Shown piece after piece: positions 62,816 through 64,000 of a DNA stretch of 64,000 bases. How positions within the stretch are numbered: position 1 is the stretch's first letter; each line of letters opens with the position of its first letter. Source of the stretch: Streptomyces sp. MUM 2J (GTDB lineage Bacteria; Actinomycetota; Actinomycetes; Streptomycetales; Streptomycetaceae); NCBI RefSeq assembly GCF_022414535.1, contig NZ_JADWYM010000001.1, positions 186,001 through 250,000 of the forward strand, written 5' to 3'. The position numbers and the translations under genes are program-made. Under the pieces are notes generated by a model. The model was not told the origin of the DNA. It was given only the letters and a program-made list of their open reading frames with translations, and did no database searches.

Positions 62816-63395
62816 GTCAGACCCCCTACGGCGGTACGCCGCAGTGCGCCGGCAGCGGGACGCCGTTGCCGGACCGGTCGCCGCAGAAGGCCCGCCGCAC
62901 CTCGCCGACCAGCATGGATGCCGCGACGCGGGGGCCGGACGAGCTGCCGGAGCACGCGGCGACCTCACGGCATCCGCAGGTGGCCACCGAGTGGCTGATC
63001 AAGTCTCAAAGCTTCACCACGAATTACACACACGCCCTCTACATAATGGCCCCGATGGTCTAGATTGACCGTGCTTCACCTGTTCGGACGCGAGGCGATC
63101 AATAAATGATCTATGAGTCCGGCGCCACAGAAGGCAAGTAGTCGCGTCCCCGGCGCCGGGCGTGGGGGTGATCAATTCCTGGAGCCCTGGAGGGGGCCTT
63201 GGGTGCGGGGAGCACCCGAGATTTCGACGGGTTCCGCACACCTCGGGAATCTGGCGGGTCATGCGAGTCCGCTGCCGCCAGCTTGGATTGTCCAGATAGT
63301 TCTGCACCGGCCGGGATGTCATGCACAGGGGGGCCTCCCGGGCGGAGAAACAGTGTTGGGCGAACACGTCAAACCACTGGATCTGGGGGGGTTCT

Positions 63396-64000
63396 GTGAG
63401 GCAAGGAGGACTAGTCAGCGCGTTCCCGTCGACGCGCGGGCGTCTGGCGAACGGGACGGTCGGCCAGCCCGCGATCGACTGGGAGCAGCGTTACCGCCGT
63501 ATCGTGATCACCAGCGACACGGTGGCCACCGCCATCGTGGTGGCGGCGATCGGCAACTTCTTCGGAGCCCGGGACGCGGCCAACTGGCACGAGAAGTGGG
63601 GGATCCTCGCGTTCGGCACCGAACTGCTGGTGCTGGGAACGCTCGCGGTGAGCCGGTCGTGGGCTCCGGCCGTGCTCGGCCAGGGCGCCGAGGAATTCCG
63701 CCGGCTCGGACGCTCACTGTTCACGGCGACCGTCGTACTGGCGCTCGGCGGGATCGCTCTCACCTCACGCAACATCAAGCTGTGGATCTTCGTCGCGATC
63801 CCCGCGATCGCGCTCACCACCATGACCGCGCGGTATCTGCTGCGCCTCTGGCTGCACAAGCAGCGGAAGGAAGGACAGTGCCTGCGACCGGTGCTCGCCG
63901 CCGGGAGCAGAGGCACCGTGCGCGACCTGATCGCCCGGACCCGCAAGTTCCCGCACCTCGGCTGGCGGGTGGACGCGGTGTGCACGACGGACGGTCTGGG
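63396..64000 (+). CDS. polyprenyl glycosylphosphotransferase (exopolysaccharide sugar transferase), N-terminal part
   Basis: The open frame runs off the window end. After VRQGGLVSAFPSTRGRLANG come four membrane segments: TSDTVATAIVVAAIGNFFG, GILAFGTELLVLGTLAVS, SLFTATVVLALGGIALTS and LWIFVAIPAIALTTMTARYLL. The start of a nucleotide-binding-like CoA_binding_3 domain follows (PVLAAGSRGTVRDLIARTRKFPHLGWRVDAVC). This is the start of WbaP/CpsE-type enzymes that transfer a sugar-1-phosphate to undecaprenyl phosphate; the catalytic C-terminus lies outside. A run of seven G precedes the GTG at 63396. Confidence 0.88.
   Translation, partial: MRQGGLVSAFPSTRGRLANGTVGQPAIDWEQRYRRIVITSDTVATAIVVAAIGNFFGARDAANWHEKWGILAFGTELLVLGTLAVSRSWAPAVLGQGAEEFRRLGRSLFTATVVLALGGIALTSRNIKLWIFVAIPAIALTTMTARYLLRLWLHKQRKEGQCLRPVLAAGSRGTVRDLIARTRKFPHLGWRVDAVCTTDGL

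Larger units (their letters stand above)
62447..63395. other. 949-bp region upstream of the glycosylphosphotransferase gene
   Basis: It contains the terminator at 62544-62583, a possible decayed minus-strand gene (62585-62815), and then an AT-richer leader (63000-63120, with TGATCAATAAATGATC-like sequence). From about 63150 to 63395 there is a long untranslated stretch before the GTG at 63396. This long leader could hold a regulatory RNA, but I cannot match it to a known riboswitch. Confidence 0.45.

Noticed and set aside
63014..63367. A 117-aa minus-strand ORF in the leader of the glycosylphosphotransferase gene
   Set aside because: Its composition is mixed, codon bias is absent and no homologous motif is visible.

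Overview
This 64 kb window is very GC-rich actinobacterial DNA, almost certainly from a Streptomyces. The evidence is the strong G/C bias at third codon positions, the many ATGA and GTGA gene overlaps, DmdR/IdeR-type iron boxes, and lineage-typical families (DUF6099, DUF397, DUF5753-type XRE regulators, a SepF paralogue). Both window edges cut through genes. No rRNA, tRNA, CRISPR array or transposase was seen.

Left flank (1-10.2 kb): the start of an F420-dependent LLM oxidoreductase, a small ORF of unknown function, a DUF6099 protein, a MazG-like pyrophosphohydrolase overlapping a RecF/SbcC-like ATPase, a SepF paralogue, a TetR regulator with an AidB-like acyl-CoA dehydrogenase, and a very large LAL-family LuxR regulator.

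Thiopeptide-type RiPP locus (about 10.4-30.5 kb, possibly to 31.9 kb): a minus-strand operon starts with a 68-aa precursor ending in the repetitive core SISSSSSCCCC. It continues with a lanthipeptide-dehydratase-C-like protein (probable [4+2] pyridine synthase), an LLM flavin oxidoreductase, a split LanB glutamylation protein, an Ocin-ThiF/RRE protein, a YcaO cyclodehydratase, a possible 69-aa Pro-rich ORF, a SagB-type azoline dehydrogenase and a LanB elimination-type protein. A plus-strand operon runs in the opposite direction and encodes an ABC exporter and a catalytic/non-catalytic M16 peptidase pair. The gene content resembles the lactazole and thiomuracin systems, but the core sequence, the long acidic spacer before it, the LLM enzyme and the M16 pair make this the best candidate for an undescribed product.

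Catecholate siderophore locus (32-47.7 kb): a full enterobactin-type set. It comprises an isochorismate synthase, a free-standing isochorismatase, a free-standing aryl carrier protein, a DHB dehydrogenase, a DHB-AMP ligase, a C-A-T-TE synthetase whose A domain resembles serine-specific EntF, an MbtH protein, an Sfp-type PPTase, a lipoprotein/permease/ATPase uptake system and a Fes-like esterase. Two iron boxes (44381 and 32162) explain iron control.

Right part: an NAD-dependent epimerase/reductase and an AraC regulator. Next is a complete type II Wadjet anti-plasmid operon, jetABCD (minus strand, 50.3-58.7 kb). It is followed by an NfeD/SPFH membrane pair, a Streptomyces XRE/DUF397/anti-sigma-like ATPase triad, and the start of a polyprenyl glycosylphosphotransferase gene that probably opens an exopolysaccharide cluster beyond the window.
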